Positions 9,088 through 19,457 of a stretch of DNA of 64,000 bases are shown here, piece by piece. Position 1 is the first letter of the stretch. Each line of letters begins with the position of its first letter. Location: the NCBI GenBank assembly GCA_030272155.1, contig CP126207.1:868001-932000 (forward strand), written 5' to 3'. The notes below the pieces were generated by a model, which was given only the letters and a program-made list of their open reading frames with translations, had not been told where the DNA came from and made no database searches. Origin of the DNA: Tetradesmus obliquus (Eukaryota > Chlorophyta > Chlorophyceae > Sphaeropleales > Scenedesmaceae). The position numbers and the translations under genes are program-made.

Positions 9088-11534
9088 TCAAGGGTAGCCC
9101 TTTGCCTGCTGCTCTGGTGTCACATGCCACGTTGGCAGCGGCACCAGCCTGCCATTCACATATGACTCATCATCCAAATCAGTTATGTTGACCTTGCAGC
9201 CCGGCCGCGCCGACCGCAGCCTCGCAAAGAGCTTTTCCATGTCTTTGAGCTTCATCTTAATACCATCTGCGCTGCGCATCTTCGGGTCGTGCTGCTCCAT
9301 GAACAGCATGTCAAGCTCGCACAAGCCACCTGCAGCAGCGGCAGCAAGAGCAGCATGGAAGGATGGGGCTTGTTCTGGTGTCAAGCAAGTGCATGCTGCA
9401 CCGCAGTGCGGCGCTGGGGTGTGCCACAGATTCAGTAAGCAAGTGGCCAGCAGCTGGACAAGCAGCAGCAGCAGCAGCAAGGTGTTGGTGGCTGCACGAG
9501 ATGTGAAGTAGCGTTGGTTCAACAGCAAACAGCAAACCTTCTGAATACCTGCTGCTGGCAGAGGCTGCTAGGCTTCAACATGAGCAGCACAGCACGCTGC
9601 ATGGTATGCTGTTTGCTGCATGGCAGACTCTCTGAAAACGCAACAGATCACGCCAGCCCATATGGCATATGGTTCCTGCAAGCCAGGCACTATGCATATG
9701 GCAACATTACATCAGGCCAGCCAGCAACCAAGCCAGCCCACCTGACAGCATGAGTCCTGGCAGCAGCACATACTCCTCTGCCCCTTCCCGCAAGCCAGGC
9801 ACTAAACATATGGCAACATTACAACAGGCAAGCCAGCCGGTCAGCGCACCTAACAGCATGAGTCCTGGCAGCAGGGCATACTCCTATCCCCCTTCCTGCA
9901 AGCCAGGCACTATGGATATGGCAACTCTACACCAGGCCAGCCAGCCAGCAAGCCAGCGCACCTGACAGCATGAGTCCTGGCAGCAGCGCATACTCCTCTG
10001 CCCCTTCCTGCAAGCCAGGCACTATGCATATGGCAACTCTACAACAGGCGAACCAGCCAGCAAGCCAGCGCACCTGACAGCATGAGTCCTGGCAGCAGCG
10101 CATACTCCTCTCCCCTGTCCTGAAAACCAGGCACTATGCATATGGCAACATCACAACAGGCGAACCGGCCAGCAAGCCAGCGCACCTGACAGCATGAGTC
10201 CTGGCAGCAGTGCATACTCCTCGCCCTCCACATCAAGCTTCATCACCACGGGAGGCCGCCGCCCTGCAGGACAGCACAGCAACAGGCAGTACAAACATTG
10301 CCAGAGAAAACTCAAAGGCAGTACAGGCACCGCAATTGCCTGCAAGCAGTAACCACATGACAGGCAGTACATGTAAAAAGTGAGATGCAAAACAGCACCT
10401 ATGAGCATTGCAACATACAGACAGCTGCACAGCGTGTGTTGCTTTCACCTGCAAGCTTGACTGTCAAAGAAGGCCACAGCTGCTTTATGTGCTGCGCATG
10501 CAGGAAACTCAAACAGGCACAGCTGCTTAATGCGCTGTGCTTGCAGGAAACTCAAACAGGCCACCGCTCCTGTATGTGCTGCGCATGCAGGAAACTCAAA
10601 CAGGTCACAGCTGCTTCATGCGCTGCGATGCAGGAAAATCACAACAGGTCACAGCTGCTTGATGTGCCGCGCATGCAGGAAACGCGTACAGGCTACAGCT
10701 GCTTTATGTGCAACAACAGATCCAAAAGTCCTGCAGCCTCACCTGTGCTGTGCTGCTCCTGCTGCAGGATTGGCCTCACCACATCCATCACAAAAGAAGG
10801 CAGGTCCAGCAATGGCACGGTTGCCTGCCCTTGGTGCCATGTGCCCTGCTGCAGCGAAGCGGCCCATTCTGTGGGGTTTGCAACGTCGCTTTGTTGGTCG
10901 CTGCTGTGATCCAAAAAGAAGCTGGCAGTGCCGGTTTTGATGGATGCTGCTGTCTCTGTGAGCACTACTGCTTGGTAGCGCCTGCTCTTGAAGAAGCCAT
11001 TCAGCTGCTCCAGGTACTGCGTGTGGTGCGGGTTTGCTTCCACACCAATCGCACACACGCCGGACCGTTGACTGCCAAATATACGGTCAAAGATGGGCAG
11101 TACTGCTGCGCCTGGGAACTGCTGCGGGTCATACAGCTTGCGCAGCTGCACACCTATGTTTGTTCCGACATCAAGGTAGATGCCTTGAGAGCAGTTTGAC
11201 CAGACTTGAGGCAGGTCACACAGGTGCTTGCTGCCTGGCATCAGTTTGCTTGCAGGAGGCTGGTCTGCTGCTGCGGGAGATGATGCTGAGGGTGCATCTG
11301 CTGCTGACAATGCTGTTGCTGGCTCCATGCTGCAGCTGCCGCCCCATTGGGACCTGGGCCAAGCGCTGCTGCTGAGCACAGAGTAGGTATGGGGCACCGG
11401 GAAAAGCCGTACGTGTGTCAACACTGCTGCTGGCTGCCCCCTCAGCAGCTGCTCTGTTAAGCTGAGGGTGTAGCCAGCTACCAGGCCTGCTACTACCAGT
11501 GCCAGCGCCAAGCACGAGGTTGCTGGGCGTGATC
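9088..11534 (-). CDS. FkbM-1: FkbM-family methyltransferase, Golgi-type membrane anchor
   Basis: FkbM enzymes transfer a methyl group from S-adenosylmethionine, often to sugar hydroxyls. Exons on the minus strand: 11534-10743, 10263-10186, 9329-9088; phases agree (1 and 1). The N-terminal part has a hydrophobic anchor (LALALVVAGLVAGYTLSL). Motifs follow in family order: YLDVGTNIGVQLRKLYDP (SAM-binding DVGxNxG), CAIGVEANP, VMKLDVEGEEYALLPG, and a C-terminal TDLDDESY. A short 5' exon is missing from my model, since the first exon starts at an acceptor in phase 1 with no ATG. Intron 3 is filled with copies of the exon 2 end. Paralogous to FkbM-2, which lacks that intron. The substrate is unknown. 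Confidence 0.82.
9688..10185 (-). repeat. Five tandem copies of the FkbM-1 exon 2 end inside its own intron
   Basis: A unit of about 107-113 bp repeats from about 9688 to 10185, marked by GCACTATGCATATGGCAAC on the plus strand. On the minus strand each unit holds an acceptor-like TTGCAG, then GAGGAGTATGCGCTGCTGCC and ATGCTGTCAG, then the donor GTGCGCTGG. That is the end of exon 2 (EEYALLPGLMLSG) with its splice donor. Each unit could act as a micro-exon of about 46 nt, which would shift the frame. Confidence 0.88.
10470..10705. repeat. Tandem repeat, about 45-bp unit, in FkbM-1 intron 2
   Basis: Units with ACAGCTGCTT, ATG, GCGCATGCAGGAAACTCAAACAGG recur about five times with small changes in length. 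They lie within the intron between exons at 10743 and 10263. No coding sense. Confidence 0.75.
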
Positions 11535-12228
11535 CTGCATGCCAACCGTTCAACAAAGAGTTTCGTCAGGTGCTGGGCTGTGCCACTGCTGCAGCGGATC
11601 ATCGACCGGAACATCAGGACGTTCAAGCAGACAGTGGGCTGCCTTCCTGAGTTGCTCGTGCCTCGCACGCACCAGATTTTGTTGCGTTTGGTTCGTAGAA
11701 AGTCATCACTGCAGTGTGAGCACTGGCTGCCGCAGATCAACCTTATGCACGACACCGTTGACGGGAATTGACTATGTGGTGTGTGGGGAGGCCTGATCAC
11801 ACTCTAAGCACCATGAATTACTTGAATCGACTTCATGAAATCAACACCTTCTCAGCGGCACCACACAGCTTGATGCGGATACCAGTAAAAGGCAGTTGAG
11901 CACGGAAGTGTAATGGACTGTTGTTGAGTAGCTCTGTACAGTGGGGACCCCAGGCTCTGGCATGCCTCAGCTACTCAGGAGTGTCAATGATGGGCGGCTG
12001 CAGCTTGAGATCTGTCAGCATGCGGCAGGCTGCGAGCTGTTAGTAGTGCTGCTGGGTAACAGTGCCACAACAGGCCGCCTGCCAGGGCACAACAGGCCGC
12101 CTGCCAGGGTGCCCAGTGGGGAGGCTCCCCTGCAAGCAGGAGCACCGACAGCACATCATTGGGCATGGCATGAAGTCCCTGCAAGCTTGCACTGTGCATG
12201 TGGCAATTTAAATATCTAGCCAGCGCAC
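11535..12228. other. No complete gene; upstream side of FkbM-1
   Basis: Should contain the missing first exon and promoter of FkbM-1. A minus-strand frame of about 190 aa crosses 11.2-11.8 kb but overlaps the real exon in another frame and has no motif. Two copies of CAACAGGCCGCCTGCCAGGG lie near 12068-12108. Confidence 0.35.
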
Positions 12229-13960
12229 CTGACAGCATGAACCCCGGCAGAATCGTGAACCTCTCGCCCTCAACGTCAACCTTCAAGCTTCATTACTACG
12301 GGAGGCCGCCGCCCTGCAAGACAGGCGGCACAGGCAGCATGTGCAACAAAAGACGCCAAGCTACTCATGGTGATGCAGGCTGTATGAGTGGTGCAGTACA
12401 AGCACTGCAGGTAGTGCATGCAGCGCATGCAGTACAGGCAGTACAGGCAGTACGTAAACTGCAGGTGTTACAAGTAGTGCCACTACTGCCTGCGGCAGGC
12501 AGTGCATGCAGCACATGCAGTACAAGCAGTACAAGCAGTACAGGCACTAATCTGCACTGCTGGCATTCGAAGACTGCAGGCAGTGCAGGCAGCGCATGTA
12601 GCGCATGCGGAACAGACCGTACAGGCATTGCAGTGCACTGCAGGCAGTACAAGTAGTGCAGGCAGCGCAGGCAGCGCATGCAGAACAGATCGCGCAGGCA
12701 ATGAAGTGCACTGCAGGCATTACAAGCAGTGCAGGCGATACAGGCAGCGCATGCAGCGCAGGCAATACAGGCATCAAGTGCACTGCAGGCATCACAAGTA
12801 GTGCCACTACTGCCTGCGGCAGGCAGTGCATGCAGCACATGCAGTACAAGCAGTTCAGGCATTACTGTTACCAATACCAATACCAAAGTATAGGACAGAC
12901 CTGCCTCAGGCACAAGCCCAGCGAGCCGATCTACCACTCATCAGGGTTGGAATCAGGTAGCCAATTCCGCCTTCATTGCTTGGGCAACCAGAATTGCCCG
13001 CACACATCCGGCCGTTCCAGTTGCTTTAAATGCACTGCGAGCATTACAGTAGTGAAGGCAGTGCGGGCAGTGCAGGCAGTGCAGGCAGTGCAGGCAGTGC
13101 GGGCAGTGCGGGCAGTGCAGGCAGTGCGGGCAGTGTAGGCAGTGCAGGCAGTGCAGGAGCAGAAGATATAGTGTTCACGTCACCGCACACAGCACACCAC
13201 ACGCATCATCACTAGTAGCACAGCGTGACTCAGCAGACCCACGACAGTGTGAAGGCAGACTTCACAGTAGCCAGGGCAGCAGCGGTGCTGAGCAGCAGCG
13301 CATGATCTGTTGCTTGCAAAGCACACCTGCAGAGCGTATGTGAAGTATTGCGGCACGTCATGCGGAGACATCACAGTACAGTGACGCCCTGGCAGCAGCA
13401 GCATTGCTGAGCAAGCCGGCTCAGCAAGCATAGAGTAGTGAGTGCTACTAGCATAGCATGCATTGCACACCTGTGCTGTGCTGCTCCTGCTGCAGGGTTG
13501 GCCTTGCCACCTAACGCAAGTGAAGGCAGGTCCAGCCAAGGCACGGTTGCTTGGTCCTTGGTGCCACCTGCCCTGCTGCAGGGACGCCGCCCCTTCTCTG
13601 GGGTGATTGCGTTGTCACGCTGTTTGCTGCTGCTGGGGTTCAACAGGAGCTGACAGTGTCTGGGAACTGCTGCTGTAAAGGCTCGTACAGCTTGCGCAGT
13701 TGCACGCGTACATCTGTTCCCACATTAAGGTTGATGCCTTGTGAGCAGTTTGACAAAGCTGACGCTACTTGCCGTGCTGCAGGGATGCTGGGAACTGCTG
13801 CTGTCAAGTGTGGAGTAATTGTGTCGTCGCGCTGCTTGCTGCTGCTGTGGCCCAAAAGAGCTGACAGTGTCTGGGAACTGCTGCGGGTCGTACAGCTTGC
13901 GCAGCTGCACGCCTACATTTGTACCCACTGATGATCAAGATAGATGCCTTGAGAGCAGTT
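12229..13960 (-). pseudogene. Decayed tandem relative of FkbM-1
   Basis: On the minus strand three kinds of FkbM-1-like fragment appear in gene order but broken. Near 13865-13928 is MGTNVGVQLRKLYDPQQF; near 13655-13750 is a second version of that piece; near 13480-13560 is the end of the large exon (ATVPWLDLPSL, then a GCAGCAGGAGCAGCACAGCAC-type junction). At 12229-12313 is an exon-2-like piece with a 7-nt gain relative to FkbM-1, encoding VDVEGERFTILPGFMLSG before the GTGCGC donor. The intron between is swollen by a GCAGGCAGT minisatellite. No terminal exon is seen. It lies just upstream of FkbM-1, so a tandem duplication followed by decay is likely. Confidence 0.7.
12390..13160. repeat. GCAGGCAGT-type minisatellite in two blocks
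   Basis: Short units of the GCAGGCAGTGCAG / GTACAAGCAGTACAGG kind fill about 12390-12870 and, more regularly (9-bp GCAGGCAGT or GCGGGCAGT), 13040-13160. They give Ala/Val/Gly or Cys/Thr-rich open frames on all frames, which are artefacts. Confidence 0.8.
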
Positions 13961-15677
13961 TGACAAAGCTGAAGCAGCTCACACAGTTGCTTGGTGCCTG
14001 GGATACTGTGGCCATCTATTTCTCTTGCTTAGTGTGTTCCTGCTTCTTCTGCCGCTGCTTCTGCTGGCGTGTGTGATGAATGTACTGCTGCGGTGCTGCA
14101 TTTACCTGCTCCAGTTTGATTCTGATTGCGACTTGGCCCATGCGCTGCTGCCATGAGTGGCATAGAAGCGCAGCTCCTCCTGAAACAGCCATAAGTGCGG
14201 CAGCAATGCTGTATTTGCCCCTGGCTAACTGCTTTCAAAAACAATGGTGTCACCAGTCAGCTGAGCTGTTGCTGCTGCTGCCAGGGCTGGCGACAGGCAC
14301 GAAGCTACAACGTGGCGTCCTGCAGCAACGATAACGAAATTGTAAAGATATATCGTTATGTAGAGCGATGCTGTAAAGTGTTCCACGGCAAGGACAATTG
14401 CACACGGAGTTATCTGCCGAAGCAGGCACGCCCTTGGAACAGGATGGCAATGCGCCCACCTAGCATACAGTTTCCTGTCCTTGAGATGTTCTGCTTCAGA
14501 TATGTTCCTGCAAGCAGCGGCTCACAGTATAGGCACCGCGTTGGGGCCTGGTGCAACTCCAAGCATCAAGAGCAAGTGTTCGTGCGAACATGTAATGCGA
14601 TATCATTGAAAACAACTGATCGCGGTGTGGTGCGGAGGTTCAGCACGGGCAGATACGCCACTCCTGCTTTTGGCGCCCTAGAGACACGCAACACTCGTTG
14701 TGGCTGCTGGTGCTTTCTCGGGTGATAATTATGTACGGAAAGGCGACAGGGCAGCGGCATTCATCAGTTGAACATCCAATTCAGCAGCTGATCACTTTTT
14801 TGCAGGCTGTGGCAGGTGCAGACAGTGCACAGAAAGAGCTGCACAGAGTCCTTCAGCAGCGCCGCACTGCCCTGCTCGCCACTGGCCAGAGTGCCAGATC
14901 ACTTGGCAGCTGCGCAGAAATAGAGACGGATATATAAACTAATACATCTATCACTCTTTTTGAGGCTGCATAATGCTGGTGATCTTCACCACAGCCAAGA
15001 AAGCAACCGCTGTACAGCGGTTGCGTCACAGTAAGTGACAGAATGCAGCAGGAGTACTGTAGGCGGCCTTTTGAATGCTGTGCTTGAAGACATCGAAATC
15101 CAGGTACATAACCTATACATTTGTGCATTCAGTTTCTCCCCAAGGGTCTGCTGTAGTTCATAACCGTCAACAGCCTCGTCAGCTGCAACGTACCCACCAA
15201 AAGGGCACTGCTTACAAGGCAACGGTGACATTGGATCATATGTTTGAACTCATCCTACATTCCTGTCAATTTATTTTCGGCAGTTGACCACTTTACAAGC
15301 CTGACATTCACTGGTCATAAGAGCAGGGCGGGAGTCCTGTTATACGCACGTGATTCCTGTTACAAAATCAACGCTCTTTCGTTCTCGTCTTACGTTCTCT
15401 GCTTTCTGACTATGGTGGTGCATACACTTTTAACTGTTACCTTGGCCTGACACCTCATTATGTGTTGTGCGCATTGCGCCATGATAACTTTGCTTGCACC
15501 AATGGCATAATCAACTGCTTGACGAATTTGTTTTATACTTCAGTGCTCAAACAAGACAGATCATTGGCGATCACTGCCACACTGCTCACTCAGGCCCTGT
15601 CAGGCTGGTGTATCGACAAACCACCTGCACGCCGTGCCGCGATTTACTGGTGAAAACATTACTGTCGATTTATCATC
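13961..15677. other. No gene recognised
   Basis: Ordinary sequence between the FkbM pseudogene and the GT2-like gene. A 176-aa plus-strand frame (14195-14725) shows no motif and its Cys-rich start comes from CTG runs. A small minus-strand frame near 14012-14136 (Gln/Lys-rich, ending KKQEHTKQEK) could be an exon but has no support. The promoter of the GT2-like gene should lie just before 15678. Confidence 0.35.
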
Positions 15678-17488
15678 ATGTGGGTCTTAGCCAGACCCAT
15701 CCTGGCGCTGTCGCTGCTTCTGCAATTGGAAGCAGCAGTAGCAACAGCAACTGCCTCACAACGGCCAGCAGCACTTGGTAGCACAGCTGCAGGCAATCGC
15801 GTTCACACTCGCAGGACTAGCAGCATCACCTTGGCAGACAGCCGCAACTCAACACCAGCAGCAGCACCTGCAACAGGGCGCTCAAGACAAGCACCGCAAC
15901 CACCATTGATTTGTGCAGCCATGTTGTCCTACAACCGGCCACACTACCTAGTCCCTGCAGCACGTTCCTTCATTTCCTACATGACAGCAGTAGAGCCGGA
16001 CATCCCCTGGACGCTACAAATCCTGGACAACGGCTCAGGGCCTGAAGCTCTTGCCAACATCACAGCAGAGCTGGCGCCTCTGCGCTCACTGCGCAGCAGC
16101 CATGCATCAGTGCGGCTGGTTCACCTGCAGCAACCCATTGGCCTGTCCCGCGGCTTCAACGTGTTGTTCTTCGACATGTGTGCGTCCACGCGGGCCCCGT
16201 ACGTGCTCAGTTTGGAGGACGATTGGAGGGCGCGGGCGGATTCGTGGCCTGCAGGATTCCCTGTCCTGCAAGCATCCATGCAGGCGCTGCAGCGGCATGA
16301 CAGCCTGCTCGAAGTTTGGCTGCGAGACCACCACCAAAACTTCATTTTCAACAAGCCAGCAACATGGCAGCTGGAGAACTTCACAACGCCTGCTGCTGGG
16401 GGGAGGCCCTGCCAAGCAGCTGCAGGAGAGCAGCAGCAGCAGCAGCAGCTGCAGCAGCATCTGCATGTGCTGCACCTGACCTGCATCAACACGCGCAACA
16501 ACCCGTGGGGAGGCTACACCAACGGGGCCAGTTTGAAGCATGCAGGGCGGCTAAGGCAGCTCGGCCGGATGCGTGGCACAGATGGGGAAGCAGTGTACAG
16601 CAAGCGTGCTTGCAGGAAAGGGCTGCATGTGGCCTACATCTGCCAGGATACAAGCTGCTTCGAGCCAGTGAAGCAGTGGCATGATGGCTTGTTTGAGCAC
16701 CTAGGGAAGTCCAGGGTTGCAGCAAGCCTGGATGCACGGAGCAACAAAGCAGCAGTGGCACGCAAGGTGAGTCAAAAGACGGCTGCTGCCGCTGTAAGGC
16801 AAGCCAGCTGTCAGCGGCGTTTGAAGCGCCGGCAGTGGCACGCAACCCTATGCTGCAGCGTGCTGTCGCTACAACGCATTTCTGCACTGGCGGATTTTGG
16901 AAGCGCCGCAGCCTGCAGCATGTTCGGGTGCATACCATGCATGCAGGGTCCCTAGCAGCATAGCTGCTTGACTGTGCTTGCATAGCAGCGATGGAAACCT
17001 GGCACTCTTTTGTTTGTATGTTGCCTTTGCAGGATGGCAGCACTTACTACTACTGTTTTAGCGCTCGTTACAACCTGCCATGGCTGAAATTGGCTTGCCT
17101 TTTGTTGTTCTACTGCCTGCTCCGCATCTTATTTATCCTGCAGGGCCTCTTCAGTGGACCTGATACATTATTCAACCTACAGCACGAGGTGCTGCTTGAA
17201 GCAACAGGCGGCACCATTGACAGCAGCAGCAGCAGCAAAGCATGCAGTGGTGCGCGCGCTGCTGCGCTGGCTGCTTCTAGCAGCAGGACCAATGCTGGGC
17301 TGCAGCCGAAGCCGCTTCCGCACTGGATAACACAGCAGCATAGCATAATGAGTAGTGCTAAAGCTGTGGTGCTGGTGCTGGTGCTGCTTGCAGGAGCTGC
17401 TGGGATGTGGTTAGCAGTTGCGAAAGGGCGGCCGTTGCTGCGTGATGCACGCTGCATGCGCAGCAGCTGCAGTGTCATAAACAAGTGA
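15678..17488 (+). CDS. GT2-like glycosyltransferase A, type II membrane protein
   Basis: Predicted GT-A-fold sugar transferase, probably in the Golgi; donor and acceptor unknown. Exon 1 (15678-16766) starts with a hydrophobic N-terminus (MWVLARPILALSLLLQ) followed by an Ala/Ser/Thr linker. Catalytic-domain motifs follow: LICAAMLSYNRPHYL, LQILDNGSG, GLSRGFN, YVLSLEDDW (EDD as the DXD-like metal site) and NNPWGGYTNGASLK. The donor AAG|GTGAGT ends the exon in phase 0. The terminal exon probably starts at 17144 (or 17033, same frame) and ends at 17488 with a second hydrophobic stretch (AVVLVLVLLAGAAGMW). A paralog with similar motifs and a C-terminal hydrophobic segment, but no intron, lies at 58.5-59.7 kb on the other strand. 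Confidence 0.8.
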
Positions 17489-18135
17489 CTGCTATGCAAG
17501 TAGAGTCGCAGCGGGCCCTTTGAAGGCATGGGCAGATGCCTTATGTGGCATGTAAGCTGCGCTCTGTTGAGGGCAGCTGCCGCAGCAGCTTGACTGCAGA
17601 TCTGCAGCATGAATGTATTCATTGTGCAGTATGGGGTCTTACTAAGACTAGTAGTCATGGATCCTTTACTGTTGTTGTGCTGTTCACGTGCCCAACGGTC
17701 TGCATATATGCACTACATAGTGTTGAGAGAGGTTCACAGTGCCACTGATCTACAGTTACAGCCATGTCAGCGTCGCACAGCACATGTGCGAGCCATATGG
17801 CAACAAACCATTCATTTTTCACATAGAAAATTGCATCTGAGGTTGTGCATCTGAGGTTGTTTTGGGGCGCGGGGCCGATGGCGTTGATGCTATGGCTTGA
17901 TGAGTAACATGATGATGATCTGAGGTTGTGCTGAGTGGGTGTAACGGTTACAGCTGAAGGTTACATCTCTTGGAGCAATGCGATAAGACGTTGGGTGAGT
18001 AGGCTGCGCCGCTGTGCTAGAAATCAAGCACTTGCTGAGGATATTCTGGCGGGAAAGCATATTACATCGTCAAACTGCGTGACAAAATATAAAACTGTGT
18101 GATTCAGCACGCCACTACGTGATGCAACAACATGC
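17489..18135. other. No gene recognised
   Basis: 3' flank of GT2-like A. Includes GGGGCGCGGGGCC(G/A)A and AGTAACATGATGATGAT near 17870-17920, which resemble words near the SINEs at 39.4-40.3 kb. This may be a small SINE-related remnant. Confidence 0.35.
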
Positions 18136-19457
18136 AACCACAGCTGGGTACTTAAGTGGCACTCAAGCTTGCTGTTGAGCCTGGTTGTCACTCTCTGAAC
18201 TGATAGCTGTACAAGCGCTGCTGCGCGTAACGTGCTGTCACTTCTCTTCGTTCTTCATCAAACTGGGATACCGGCCACTACTAGCAATGCCACACTGTGA
18301 CAGCCACTCCATCAAACTTCTTGACAGCTCCCACCACTGCACAACCTGCACAGCACTGTGTACCTGTGTTCCTAGCTACACTGCTGCACCGAGTGCATAA
18401 CTTCTGCTCAAGTACAACGCCAACCACCTACAACCCGCCTTCCGCCTCCAAAACTACTGGCGCTGCACCATTCGCCAGGAACAGCACCATGCGCAATGCT
18501 GCACATCTGCCTGTCTGGCAACACATCCTTTCATTCAAGCTTGTGACCCTCCAGTGAGATGGGTCACCCTTAGTGATAAATACCGAATAGAATACATCCG
18601 TTTGCTCTCCGTCCTGATTTCAGCCAACATGGCCACACAGGCACACATTCAGCGCCCTACTGCAGCACCCTCCCCAGCTTCAGGGGCAGGCTGCGCACTG
18701 CCAAACCATCCACAAGGACACAGAAAACCTACAGTACTATTGTCTGTCCTGGTTTCAGCCACCACGACCACACATGCACGACATCAGCAGCCTACTGCCC
18801 CCTCCCCGCCCCTCCCACTCCCCACTCAAAGGGCAGATGCGCACTGCCAAACCACCCACAAGGACACAGGAAACCAGCCAGGTGGCACCAGCTGCCATGC
18901 AGTGGTATCACACATTTAACCTACTACACCTCCATGCGCAACCAAAGCGGAGAACCCGACCACAATGTCCAGCAATGCAGATGCCCCAATGCGGACACCG
19001 CAGCAGTGCACATAGGGCGTAAGGCTCACAGCAGTGCGTCAGTGCAGAGATGTCACGCAACAGCAGCGTACAAAGTGGTTGACAGCGCCGCAGGGCAACA
19101 CTTGCAGTGCTACACTCAAATATGATGCATGCATGCATGCCAATCGGGAATATAATGCAGCACCCTGGCGCCCACCTTCAAGCGCTATGTGATGAAAACC
19201 CTGCCTGTTTACCGATCAGCTGCTTTGCACAGAACTCAACATGACTGCAGTGACTGCAGCCGCAAGTACGCTGCAATGCAGGTGTGCAGATACGCTCCAA
19301 CGCAGCCGTCAAAGCTAGTTTCAAGTAACAAGTCTAACAGTCGCCTCGGCTTACTTACGTGCGCACCGTCAACGGTTCTCAATGCAACTGTGTGTGCTCA
19401 ATTGTACTGCATTTGCAGGCCCTGGTCTACCTGTTTCGTAGGTCAAAAGGCAGCAAT

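Noticed and set aside
8098-9130. Cys-rich frames of 140-300 aa on both strands
   Set aside because: Produced by a 69-bp tandem repeat; no conserved domain and equal openness on both strands.
12365-13138. Thr/Cys/Ala-rich frames on both strands
   Set aside because: Made by the GCAGGCAGT minisatellite within the decayed FkbM copy.
14195-14725. 176-aa plus-strand protein
   Set aside because: No motif, Cys run from CTG repeats, no junctions, and composition like its noncoding surroundings.
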